Source of the DNA: CAZEQD01 sp964514305
GTDB taxonomy: Bacteria > Acidobacteriota > Aminicenantia > Aminicenantales > Aminicenantaceae
NCBI GenBank assembly: GCA_964514305.1
Contig: CAZEQD010000024.1
Span: forward strand, 1-30,713
Direction of reading: 5' to 3'
DNA: 30,713 nucleotides
This document shows positions 24,522 to 30,713 of the stretch, in pieces. Each line of letters opens with the position of its first letter. The stretch's first letter is position 1. The position numbers and the translations under genes are program-made. A model generated the notes under the pieces. That model was not told the DNA's origin. It searched no databases and saw nothing but the letters and a program-made list of their open reading frames with translations.

Positions 24522-25151
24522 TTATCTTTGGATGTCTTTTTTGAATTGTTCATATAATTTTTTCTGATCTTTTGTTAATAATTTTTCAATAGCCTTCTCT
24601 TTTTCCTCTTTTAGTTTTTCCATGATTGATTGCCTTTCTTCTAAGCTTCGCCTTCCTCTATAAGGCATCCTCATTTTAGAGGCAGTTTCCTCCAGGATAC
24701 GTCTGATTTGGAAAACTTGTTCTTGGTTCAGTCCTAGCCTATCTTTCAGGATTATGAGTTCTTTAGTTATTTCTCTGAGAGGGCCTCTTCTCCGGAAAGG
24801 GAGCCTCCAGGGAAGAAAATTACTAAGGCGTTTTTTTTGCTCTGGAGTAAGAAGGGGATATATTTCCTCTCTTATGGCTTCAAATTCTGACTGCATTTTC
24901 TGGCGGTAGTCATCTCTTATTTTGACTACATTTAAAGCGTGTTTAGCCAGAATATTTCTGATTTGTCTGGACTGATCAGGACTGGGCCTGATCATTCTTT
25001 CGTAGATTGCTCTAAACATGTTCGGGTTTTCCCAGGCAAATGTTCTTTTAATACGATTCTGGAGGTAGGCTCTATGAGCCATGGCTCCAATAACCACCCC
25101 GATGATAAGAGTGAGTGTAATGATTAGAGTTATTTTAAGTTTTAAATTCAT
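24522..25151 (-). CDS. Membrane-anchored tandem Spy/CnrX-like sensor protein
   Basis: 209 residues. One N-terminal span (about 6-24) anchors a helical periplasmic domain made of two similar units. Unit one has PDQSRQIRNIL (58-68) and LTPEQKKRL (101-109); unit two has QEQVFQIRRIL (143-153) and LTKDQKKLY (192-200). Both carry the LTxxQ motif of the CpxP/Spy/heavy-metal-resistance superfamily. An anchored protein of this kind next to an anti-sigma and an ECF sigma gene recalls CnrX in the CnrYXH metal-response system. No obvious His/Met/Cys metal site is present, so an envelope-stress role is equally possible. A strong ribosome site (AGGAGCAAGAGA) lies 15 bases after the anti-sigma gene. Confidence 0.85.
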   Translation of the reverse strand: MNLKLKITLIITLTLIIGVVIGAMAHRAYLQNRIKRTFAWENPNMFRAIYERMIRPSPDQSRQIRNILAKHALNVVKIRDDYRQKMQSEFEAIREEIYPLLTPEQKKRLSNFLPWRLPFRRRGPLREITKELIILKDRLGLNQEQVFQIRRILEETASKMRMPYRGRRSLEERQSIMEKLKEEKEKAIEKLLTKDQKKLYEQFKKDIQR

Positions 25152-25166
25152 TCTCTTGCTCCTTAT

Positions 25167-25604
25167 TTAAAGAAAAGGCGTCTGAAGCACCTCTTCAATG
25201 GCTTCTTCCGAAGCATAGAAGACTTCTTCTGAGGAAAGAGCGTCTCCTATTTTTAAATTATAAAGAATCAAGACCAGCATGATGATTGAACCGGCAAGAG
25301 CTAAACGTTTAAAGATTGGCTTTAACGATTGATAAAAGCCTTCCAGGGAATTTTCTTCTCTGGTTTCAGTAGCTTTTAGTCTGGTTATAACTCTTTCAGC
25401 AAAAAAAGGTTTGAATGATTTAACGGCGCTTTTAGCCACAGCCTGACGGAGCTTTTTAATCTCCTCTTTCTCCTGACGTATTTCCTTTGAGTTTTCCAGG
25501 GCTTTTTCTAAAAGCTTCTTTTCTTTTTCCTTTAGCTCTCCTTCAAAAGAACGAAAAAGAAGCTTTCTGATTTTTTTACGGTAATTCATCCCCTTTGTTT
25601 TCAT
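25167..25604 (-). CDS. Probable transmembrane anti-sigma factor
   Basis: 145 residues. A charged helical cytoplasmic part (1 to about 97) includes LLFRSFEGELKEKEKKLLEK, the place where anti-sigma domains usually carry a zinc finger, but it has no cysteines. One membrane span lies at about 101-115 (LALAGSIIMLVLILY) and a short acidic extracytoplasmic tail follows. The call rests on its position: it starts one base after the sigma gene stop, and the ribosome site GGGAG lies inside the sigma gene's last codons. It is followed by the anchored Spy-like gene. Without a recognisable anti-sigma motif the assignment is contextual. Confidence 0.75.
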   Translation of the reverse strand: MKTKGMNYRKKIRKLLFRSFEGELKEKEKKLLEKALENSKEIRQEKEEIKKLRQAVAKSAVKSFKPFFAERVITRLKATETREENSLEGFYQSLKPIFKRLALAGSIIMLVLILYNLKIGDALSSEEVFYASEEAIEEVLQTPFL

Positions 25605-25605
25605 A

Positions 25606-26148
25606 TCATTCTCCCATAAGTGGTTTTAATATTTTTTTTAATTTCATTTGAGCTCTGGCCAGACGAGACATTACCGTCCCTAACGGCAGGCCTAAAATAT
25701 CGGCTGTTTCTTGACTGGAGTAGCCGTTGATTAAGCGCAGGACAATGACTGTCCTAAACTTGGGCTCAAGTTGCTGGATGGCCTGCCTGACCATGTTTTT
25801 GATATCCTGCTGCTTCTGTTTATCCTCAATGGAAGTACTATTGGCAATTCCTTTGTTTGATCTAAGAAAAAAGAATTTTTTTCGGTAGCGGTCCCGCCTG
25901 AGTTCATTTATAGCCAGATTGATAGCGATCCGAGTCAGATAGGTCCCGACGCTTGACTCTCCTCTGAACTTACCCAGGGATTGATAAAAACGAAGAAAGA
26001 CTTCCTGTCCTATATCTTCAGCCTCAGTGCCTACTCCCAGTATGCCGATCACTGTTCCGGCCACCTGATGTTCATATTTTTTGATAAGCTCTTTGAATGC
26101 ATTTTTATCCCCTTGTCGAGCCTTGTTTACGAGGTCCGTTTCCTTCAG
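25606..26148 (-). CDS. ECF-type RNA polymerase sigma factor with no standard start codon
   Basis: About 180 residues if begun at CTG 26148. Region 2 reads DLVNKARQGDKNAFKELIKK then AEDIGQEVFLRFYQSL, GTYLTRIAINLAINELRR; region 4 reads LEPKFRTVIVLRLINGYSSQ and the helix-turn-helix ETADILGLPLGTVMSRLARA. The first conventional start, GTG 26064, would cut off region 2.1, which is plainly conserved upstream. Between the stop at 26173-26175 and that region there is no in-frame ATG, GTG or TTG; CTG 26148 has AAGGA about 10 bases before it, and ATC 26166 is another possibility. A base error near the start is also possible. It heads the operon with the anti-sigma and Spy-like sensor genes. Confidence 0.88.
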   Translation of the reverse strand: MKETDLVNKARQGDKNAFKELIKKYEHQVAGTVIGILGVGTEAEDIGQEVFLRFYQSLGKFRGESSVGTYLTRIAINLAINELRRDRYRKKFFFLRSNKGIANSTSIEDKQKQQDIKNMVRQAIQQLEPKFRTVIVLRLINGYSSQETADILGLPLGTVMSRLARAQMKLKKILKPLMGE

Positions 26149-26652
26149 TTTCTTTTTGTCCTTGATAGAAACTTATCTTCTCGCTTTTAGAGCTTGCTTT
26201 TATCTTAAACATAAATTAGACAACATGGCAATTTTTTTTATTCCGCAGTTTTCTAAATAATAGAATCCGTTTTGCTGGTAACAAGATAGAATCAAGCTGA
26301 GATATAGAATGAAGATGAAAGATAATTCCTAAGCAAGGGCCGATAAGAATGAAATAGTTAGAGATAGAGTCTTCTGGTACAACCGCCAAATGTTCCTGAA
26401 TAGAGGTCTAAAATCTTTAGAATTATGATGAATCCGCAAATAAAAGGGAATAAATTAAATAATTTTTTACCTAAAAAGGAAGAAATTAGATAAAGATATC
26501 GTCTAAATTATTGAAACAGATGATGAATATTCATGCTTTCTCTTCATCAATTTCTATACTTCCAGTCAACACCTTGCTGATTTCTTAAAGCATTTAAAAT
26601 TTAATATTATAGGAGATCTGCATAAATTTTTTACTTTATTAAGATAGATTTT
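26149..26652. other. Long AT-rich intergenic region between divergent genes
   Basis: About 500 bases without a credible gene. Two adjoining short frames on the plus strand look faintly gene-like. One starts at ATGATG near 26426 (MMNPQIKGNKLNNFLPKKEE), ending at a TAA near 26493. In another frame a stretch reads LADFLKHLKFNIIGDL and ends at TAG near 26645. Neither has a ribosome site and the family is unknown, so this may be a decayed gene. Promoters for the sigma operon must lie here, but I cannot point to one. Confidence 0.4.
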
Positions 26653-26661
26653 TGGTATAAA
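26653..26661 (+). promoter_or_regulatory. Extended -10 promoter candidate for the Asp-box protein gene
   Basis: TGGTATAAA matches the extended -10 form TGnTATAAt with one change. It leaves a leader of about 65 bases that ends in a strong ribosome site (AGGAGGT at 26721-26727) eight bases before the ATG. Confidence 0.35.
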
Positions 26662-26734
26662 AATAATAACAGGTTAAAAGAAGGAAATATTTATTGTTTT
26701 TATTTTTAAATAATTAGAAAAGGAGGTTGAGCCC

Positions 26735-29700
26735 ATGAAAAAATTAGCCATTAAACTTTCTCTTCTACTGGTTGTTGCTTTTCTGGTTTTTAATCCTTCT
26801 CTCTGGGCAAAAATTGATCCTCAAATTTTTGCCGGCCTGAAGGCCAGATGTATTGGCCCGGCTAATATGAGCGGCCGCATAGGGGCTATTGAAGCTGTTG
26901 CCTCCAATCCTAATATCATTTATGTTGGAGCAGCTACTGGGGGGGTCTGGAAATCAACCAATGGGGGCACGACCTGGATACCTATTTTTGATAAACAGCC
27001 AGTCTCATCCATTGGAGCCATAGCTGTTAATCAAACCAACCCCAATATTGTGTGGGTAGGCACAGGTGAGGCCGCTGTCCGTAACTCTGCTGGTGTAGGC
27101 CGAGGAGTTTACCTCAGCCTCGATGCTGGCCAGACATGGAAATTTTTGGGCCTGGAGGAAAGCGAGAGAGTCTCCAAGATTTTACTCGATCCCTATGATC
27201 CCAGGGTGGCGTATGTGGGAGCCATGGGCACTGCCTGGGGAGAAAACCCAGAAAGAGGTGCTTATAAGACAGTAGACCAGGGTAAAACCTGGCAGAAAAT
27301 TCTCTATATTGATGAAAAAACAGGGGTAGCTGACATGGCCATGGATCCCAGCAATCCTAATAAAATTATAGCAGCCATGTGGCAGTACCGCCGCTGGCCC
27401 TGGTTTTTTAAATCCGGAGGCCCGGGAAGCGGCCTTTATATTACTGTAGATGGGGGCCAAAATTGGCAGAAATTAACTGACAAAGATGGTCTGCCCAAAG
27501 GGGAGTTGGGCCGAATTGGGATTGCCTTTGCTCCTAATAACCCTCAAATTGTTTATGCCCTGGTAGAGGCCAAAAAAAGTGCACTTTTGCGTTCAACAGA
27601 TGGTGGCTTTCATTGGCAGGTGGTAAATAATCAATCCGGAATTGACGGCCGCCCATTCTATTACAGCCGAATCTGGGTAAACCCCACTAATGAAAACATA
27701 GTTTACATGCTTCAATCTCAATTGAAAGTAAGCGAAGACGGCGGCAAAACATTCAGAAGCCTGGCCACTTTCAGCCAGTCTCATTCTGATTACCATGCCA
27801 TGTGGATTCACCCTAATGGTCAAGAGTTGATCGTCGGCAACGACGGTGGCGTTGTTATCAGCTATGATAGAGGTAAGAGCTGGCGTTTTGTCACCAATTT
27901 ACCTTTGGGTCAGTTCTATCATGTAAGTTACGATATGCAAATTCCCTATAACGTTTATGGCGGCCTCCAGGATAATGGTTCCTGGCGGGGCCCAGCCTAT
28001 GCTCTTAAAGAAAGGACCGTTTACAGTTATCTGTGGAAAACAGTTGGCGGCGGTGATGGTTTTGATACTGAGCCAGATCCAGAAAATCCCAATGGTGTTT
28101 ACGGCATGTCTCAAGGAGGAAATCTTTACTATTTTGATGCTTCAACCGGGCTCAGCCGCGATATCGTTCCCACTGAATCAGATGTTAAACATCGTTATAA
28201 CTGGAATGCAGGTTTTAGTATAGATCCTTTTCATCCAGCTACCATCTATTTAGGCAGCCAGTTCCTCCACCGCAGCCGGGATAAAGGCAGAACCTGGGAA
28301 ATCATAAGTCCGGATTTAACTACCAATAATCCTGAAAAGCAGAAACAGGCTGAAAGCGGAGGCCTGACTCTGGATGTAACCAATGCGGAGAACCACTGCA
28401 CTATACTTTGTATCTCCCCCAGTCCTGTCAAGGAAGGCGTGATTTGGGTGGGTACCGATGATGGCAACATTCAGTTAACCCAAGATGGGGGTAAAACCTG
28501 GCAGCTTGTTTCCAAATCCTTGACTTCAGGCAAAAAAGGCAGAGTCCCACCCGAGACCTGGGTCTCTCATGTTGAAGCTTCCAGGTTTGATGCAGCCACA
28601 GCTTATGCCACCTTCGATAACCACCGCCGGGCTGATTGGACCCCTTATGTCTTTGTTACCCATGACTACGGTCGTACCTGGAAAAGTTTGGCTAGCCCTG
28701 AGATTGATGGTTTTGCTCACGTCATCGAAGAAGATACAGTCAACAAGAATTTACTTTTCCTGGGGACTGAATTCGGGCTCTTCATCAGCTTTGATGGCGG
28801 CCAGAGCTGGCTGAAATGGACTCAGGGACTGCCAACTGTGCCGGTGCGTGATCTGGCTGTTCATCCTCGGGAGAATGACCTTATTATTGGCACTCACGGC
28901 CGTTCTGTCTACATTATTGATGATATTTCACCCTTACGGGAGATTTCTGCTGCTCTCTTCCAGAAAAAGCTGCATTTATTTAAGGTCCCTGATGCCTACC
29001 AATATCAGCAAGGAAGGCTGAGCTCTTACATAAGCCCGGGTGATACCGTTTTCATCGGTCAAAACAAAAGGATGGGCGCCTGTATTACTTATTACCTTAT
29101 ACCCAGCCCACCTAAACCTTCAGAAAAGAAAAAAGAAGAGGAGCAGAGTCAGATGAGACAGCAGATGTTAGAAAGAATGCGCCAGCGAGGGATGATGGGA
29201 CGTTTTGGTCAAACGGGTATGATGCCTCCTGCTTCTTCCCGTGTCTCGATCACTATTTTTGACAGTGAGGGTAACAAAGTAAGAGAGTTGAAGGGAACCG
29301 AAAATAAAGGCCTGAACCGCATCTATTGGGATTTTAGAGAAGAAGCCCCTCAGCCTGAAGGAGAAAGACAGGTGCAATTTGGCTTTAGACGAGGAGGGCT
29401 TAAAGTTCTGCCCGGAGAATATACTGTCAAGGTTAAATATGATGATCAGGAAGCAAGTCAGACATTTATGGTGAAGAGTGATCCTCGCTTGAAAATTGAC
29501 ATTGAAGTTTTAAAAGCCAATTACCAGATGGGAAAAGTTGCCCAGAAGTTAATGACCACTATCAGTGCCGCTGATCGCCAGGTAAAGGATACTCAAAAAG
29601 CCCTTCAGACTGTGCTAGAATATGCCCGAGCCAAAAAAGGTCCAAAGACACAAGAGATAGTCAAAGCAGCCAGGGAGCTGGATAAAAAATTAAAGGAATT

Positions 29701-29989
29701 TGCTGAAAAGCTAAATCCCACTCCTCCTAAACAGGGAATAGCTGATCGTTCGGCCGGCTTGAGAAGCCAGGTGATGCGGGCAGCCATGATGATTATGGGC
29801 GCCGGCATTGAGCCCATTAGCCAGGCAGCTCGAGTGAAATATGATAAAGTAAAACCCAAGGTGGAAGCATTCATTAAAGATTTTAACAATTTCTATCAGA
29901 CTGATGTGGCCAATTTCAAGAAAATGCTCAAAGAGTCAGAATTCTCCCTGTTCAAGCCCTTCAAACCCCTGAAGTTGGAGGATAAATAA
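26735..29989 (+). CDS. Large exported VPS10/sortilin-like Asp-box (BNR) propeller protein
   Basis: 1084 residues. A signal peptide (1 to about 25, ending SLWA) precedes about 720 residues with at least eleven Asp-box motifs (S/T-x-D-x-G-x-x-W/F). Examples are STNGGTTW (74-81), SLDAGQTW, TVDQGKTW, TVDGGQNW, STDGGFHW, SYDRGKSW, SRDKGRTW, TQDGGKTW, THDYGRTW and SFDGGQSW. These form beta-propellers as in sialidases and sortilins; the opening LKARCIGPANMSGRIGAIEA is typical of bacterial proteins often annotated as VPS10 or 'glycosyl hydrolase'. A Met/Arg/Gln-rich linker (about 797-830) leads to a FlgD-like beta-sandwich (VSITIFDSEGNKVRELKG; GEYTVKVKYDDQ) and a helical C-terminus. No sialidase catalytic residues can be assigned, so a binding or scaffolding role is at least as likely. 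Probably periplasmic or surface-exposed. Confidence 0.9.
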   Translation: MKKLAIKLSLLLVVAFLVFNPSLWAKIDPQIFAGLKARCIGPANMSGRIGAIEAVASNPNIIYVGAATGGVWKSTNGGTTWIPIFDKQPVSSIGAIAVNQTNPNIVWVGTGEAAVRNSAGVGRGVYLSLDAGQTWKFLGLEESERVSKILLDPYDPRVAYVGAMGTAWGENPERGAYKTVDQGKTWQKILYIDEKTGVADMAMDPSNPNKIIAAMWQYRRWPWFFKSGGPGSGLYITVDGGQNWQKLTDKDGLPKGELGRIGIAFAPNNPQIVYALVEAKKSALLRSTDGGFHWQVVNNQSGIDGRPFYYSRIWVNPTNENIVYMLQSQLKVSEDGGKTFRSLATFSQSHSDYHAMWIHPNGQELIVGNDGGVVISYDRGKSWRFVTNLPLGQFYHVSYDMQIPYNVYGGLQDNGSWRGPAYALKERTVYSYLWKTVGGGDGFDTEPDPENPNGVYGMSQGGNLYYFDASTGLSRDIVPTESDVKHRYNWNAGFSIDPFHPATIYLGSQFLHRSRDKGRTWEIISPDLTTNNPEKQKQAESGGLTLDVTNAENHCTILCISPSPVKEGVIWVGTDDGNIQLTQDGGKTWQLVSKSLTSGKKGRVPPETWVSHVEASRFDAATAYATFDNHRRADWTPYVFVTHDYGRTWKSLASPEIDGFAHVIEEDTVNKNLLFLGTEFGLFISFDGGQSWLKWTQGLPTVPVRDLAVHPRENDLIIGTHGRSVYIIDDISPLREISAALFQKKLHLFKVPDAYQYQQGRLSSYISPGDTVFIGQNKRMGACITYYLIPSPPKPSEKKKEEEQSQMRQQMLERMRQRGMMGRFGQTGMMPPASSRVSITIFDSEGNKVRELKGTENKGLNRIYWDFREEAPQPEGERQVQFGFRRGGLKVLPGEYTVKVKYDDQEASQTFMVKSDPRLKIDIEVLKANYQMGKVAQKLMTTISAADRQVKDTQKALQTVLEYARAKKGPKTQEIVKAARELDKKLKEFAEKLNPTPPKQGIADRSAGLRSQVMRAAMMIMGAGIEPISQAARVKYDKVKPKVEAFIKDFNNFYQTDVANFKKMLKESEFSLFKPFKPLKLEDK

Positions 29990-29998
29990 AAGAAATTT

Positions 29999-30035
29999 GG
30001 GACACGTGCTGATTTTTCAAATTAGTACGTGTCCC
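29999..30035. repeat. Long hairpin repeat GGGACACGT...ACGTGTCCC
   Basis: Bases 29999-30014 pair with 30020-30035 to give a 16-bp stem with two G-U pairs and a 5-base loop. It begins 10 bases after the stop of the Asp-box gene. No T-run follows, so it is not a normal terminator, though it may stabilise the 3' end. It looks like a dispersed extragenic palindrome. A direct repeat of CCCTCGAATT follows at 30033-30053. Confidence 0.6.
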
Positions 30036-30061
30036 TCGAATTTCCCTCGAATTCCTGGCTG

Positions 30062-30455
30062 TCATTCAGCACAGCAGCTCATTTTTGTTATATCTCTTCT
30101 AAATGATTGAGCCGCTAATTTTGTGGCTTCAGACAGGGTAGGAAAAATATGGAGGGTATTAATAACCTCCTCAATGGTCATTCTGTTTTTGGCGATCATT
30201 ACCTCCTCGTGGATGATGTCAGCGGGCAGTGGAGCTAAAATGTGAACCCCAAATTTAGATCGATTTTTTCCAGGCCTAAATTAGCAGTATTGGGCCTTCT
30301 TCCAGTGGCCATCAGAATCTGTTCGGCCTTGAATTTATGTTCTCGGCTGGCCACCTTGGCTTTGACCAATTTATGATGGCCATCTACATCAACTCTTTTC
30401 AATTTAACTTCGGTAAATATTTCCACTCCCTAAGCCTCTAAATATTGCTGAAGGA
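30062..30455 (-). pseudogene. Remnant of a MerA-like flavin disulfide reductase
   Basis: Two pieces in different frames read on the minus strand. The upstream piece (to about 30235) contains QQYLEA, an in-frame TAG, then GVEIFTEVKLKRVD and QILMATGRRPNTANLGLEK, the end of a NAD-binding domain. The downstream piece reads FGVHILAPLPADIIHEEVM, IEEVINTLHIFPTLSEATKL and ends ITKMSCCAE, with a C-terminal vicinal cysteine pair like mercuric reductase. The segment between them (the FAD-end and about 110 residues) and the whole N-terminus are missing. A stop codon, frame change and deletion make this a dead gene. Other members of the lipoamide dehydrogenase-like family are possible, but the terminal CC favours MerA-like. 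Confidence 0.85.
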
Positions 30456-30508
30456 GAAGGAAAATTAGAACAGGGAGAAAAAATAGATGGTGATTTAGGC
30501 CTGCTCTG

Positions 30509-30610
30509 GACTTTGATACTTTAACTTCAGAATATTATGATATTCGACACTTAATTACTGGAAGATCAGTGGAAATAGACTGGCTTTTCCTGTCTTTGCC
30601 CGAATTATAA
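30509..30610 (+). other. Short unidentified coding-like fragment
   Basis: A frame with gene-like composition (DFDTLTSEYYDIRHLITGRS, then VEIDWLFLSLPEL) ends at TAA 30608-30610, two bases before the stop of the converging gene. It has no start; the sequence just upstream in another frame (KIDGDLGLLW) could belong to it after a frameshift. The family is unknown. Probably a decayed gene end. Confidence 0.25.
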
Positions 30611-30611
30611 G

Positions 30612-30713
30612 CTAAGGAAAACGAACGATTATATTCTGTATGTTTTTCTTCTTGAGTAAATTGTTAAAGGCGGCCAGATCCCGGCTGAGTACTTCTTCCA
30701 GATTCTGCTTATT
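30612..30713 (-). CDS. C-terminal end of a minus-strand protein (partial at window edge)
   Basis: The last 33 residues and TAG stop of a gene entering from beyond the window. The tail reads NLEEVLSRDLAAFNNLLKKK followed by NIQNIIVRFP. A helical tail with a DxxxFNxLL pattern near a short final strand is similar to C-termini of Asp-box/VPS10-type proteins such as the one at 26735. A second, oppositely oriented gene of that family is possible, but 33 residues are too few to be sure. Confidence 0.55.
   Translation of the reverse strand, partial: NKQNLEEVLSRDLAAFNNLLKKKNIQNIIVRFP

Noticed and set aside
26735..29989. Sialidase or glycosidase function for the Asp-box protein
   Set aside because: Asp-box motifs only show a propeller fold; no arginine triad or catalytic Tyr/Glu/Asp set can be placed by eye.

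Overview
The window looks like about 30.7 kb of chromosome from a Gram-negative, AT-leaning, uncultured-type bacterium. Evidence for a two-membrane cell is an outer-membrane beta-barrel, a lipoprotein-type membrane fusion protein, Spy/CpxP-like periplasmic proteins and a DUF5916 outer-membrane protein. The mix of DUF5916, a large VPS10/sortilin-like Asp-box protein, DUF4097, zinc-finger anti-sigma factors and many TPR proteins recalls Aminicenantes/Acidobacteria-type genomes. That placement is an impression from gene content, not a computed one. No rRNA, tRNA, CRISPR array, intact transposase or prophage gene was recognised. A 10-N assembly gap lies at 10197-10206.

Layout. (1) 1-4336, plus strand: tail of an unrecognised gene, a DUF47/PhoU-like regulator with its Pit phosphate transporter, a small membrane protein, and a secreted DUF4380-like protein. 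(2) 4397-9114, minus strand: a tightly coupled four-gene operon with two ATGA overlaps. Its order is a response regulator with a coiled-coil front end, a membrane-anchored HEAT-repeat protein, a processive family 2 glycosyltransferase and a TPR plus YaiO/PgaA-like outer-membrane barrel. It reads as an exopolysaccharide synthesis and export module. (3) 9318-14316, minus strand: a YbhGFSR-like exporter with a lipoprotein adaptor, two ABC ATPases and two ABC-2 permeases. (4) 14631-16285: a decayed DUF5916 gene (two frameshifts, an internal deletion, no normal start), followed by low-complexity and palindromic repeats.

(5) 16703-18945, plus strand: an ECF sigma factor, a zinc-finger anti-sigma factor and a DUF4097 surface/periplasmic protein, closed by a clear terminator. 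(6) 19084-21057: a secreted metzincin-like protease domain followed by about a dozen TPRs. (7) 21256-23589: a single polypeptide joining a DegV (FakB-like) lipid-binding domain, a DhaL/FakA-like kinase with its zinc middle domain, and a C-terminal PAS-like domain. This looks like a one-protein fatty acid kinase and is the most unusual gene here. (8) 23917-26148: two Spy/CpxP/CnrX-like genes facing each other across a terminator. One is membrane-anchored, carries two Spy-like units and sits in an operon with an anti-sigma and an ECF sigma factor, suggesting an envelope- or metal-stress sensing circuit. (9) 26735-29989: a 1084-residue secreted Asp-box propeller protein. (10) 29999-30713: a hairpin repeat, a broken MerA-like reductase remnant, a short unidentified fragment and the 3' end of another minus-strand gene.

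Short palindromes with a shared head (GTAGGG) and a TCCC-type loop recur in the non-coding gaps. Two of them lie inside over-long 5' extensions of real genes, which helps fix the true starts at 16703 and 21256.
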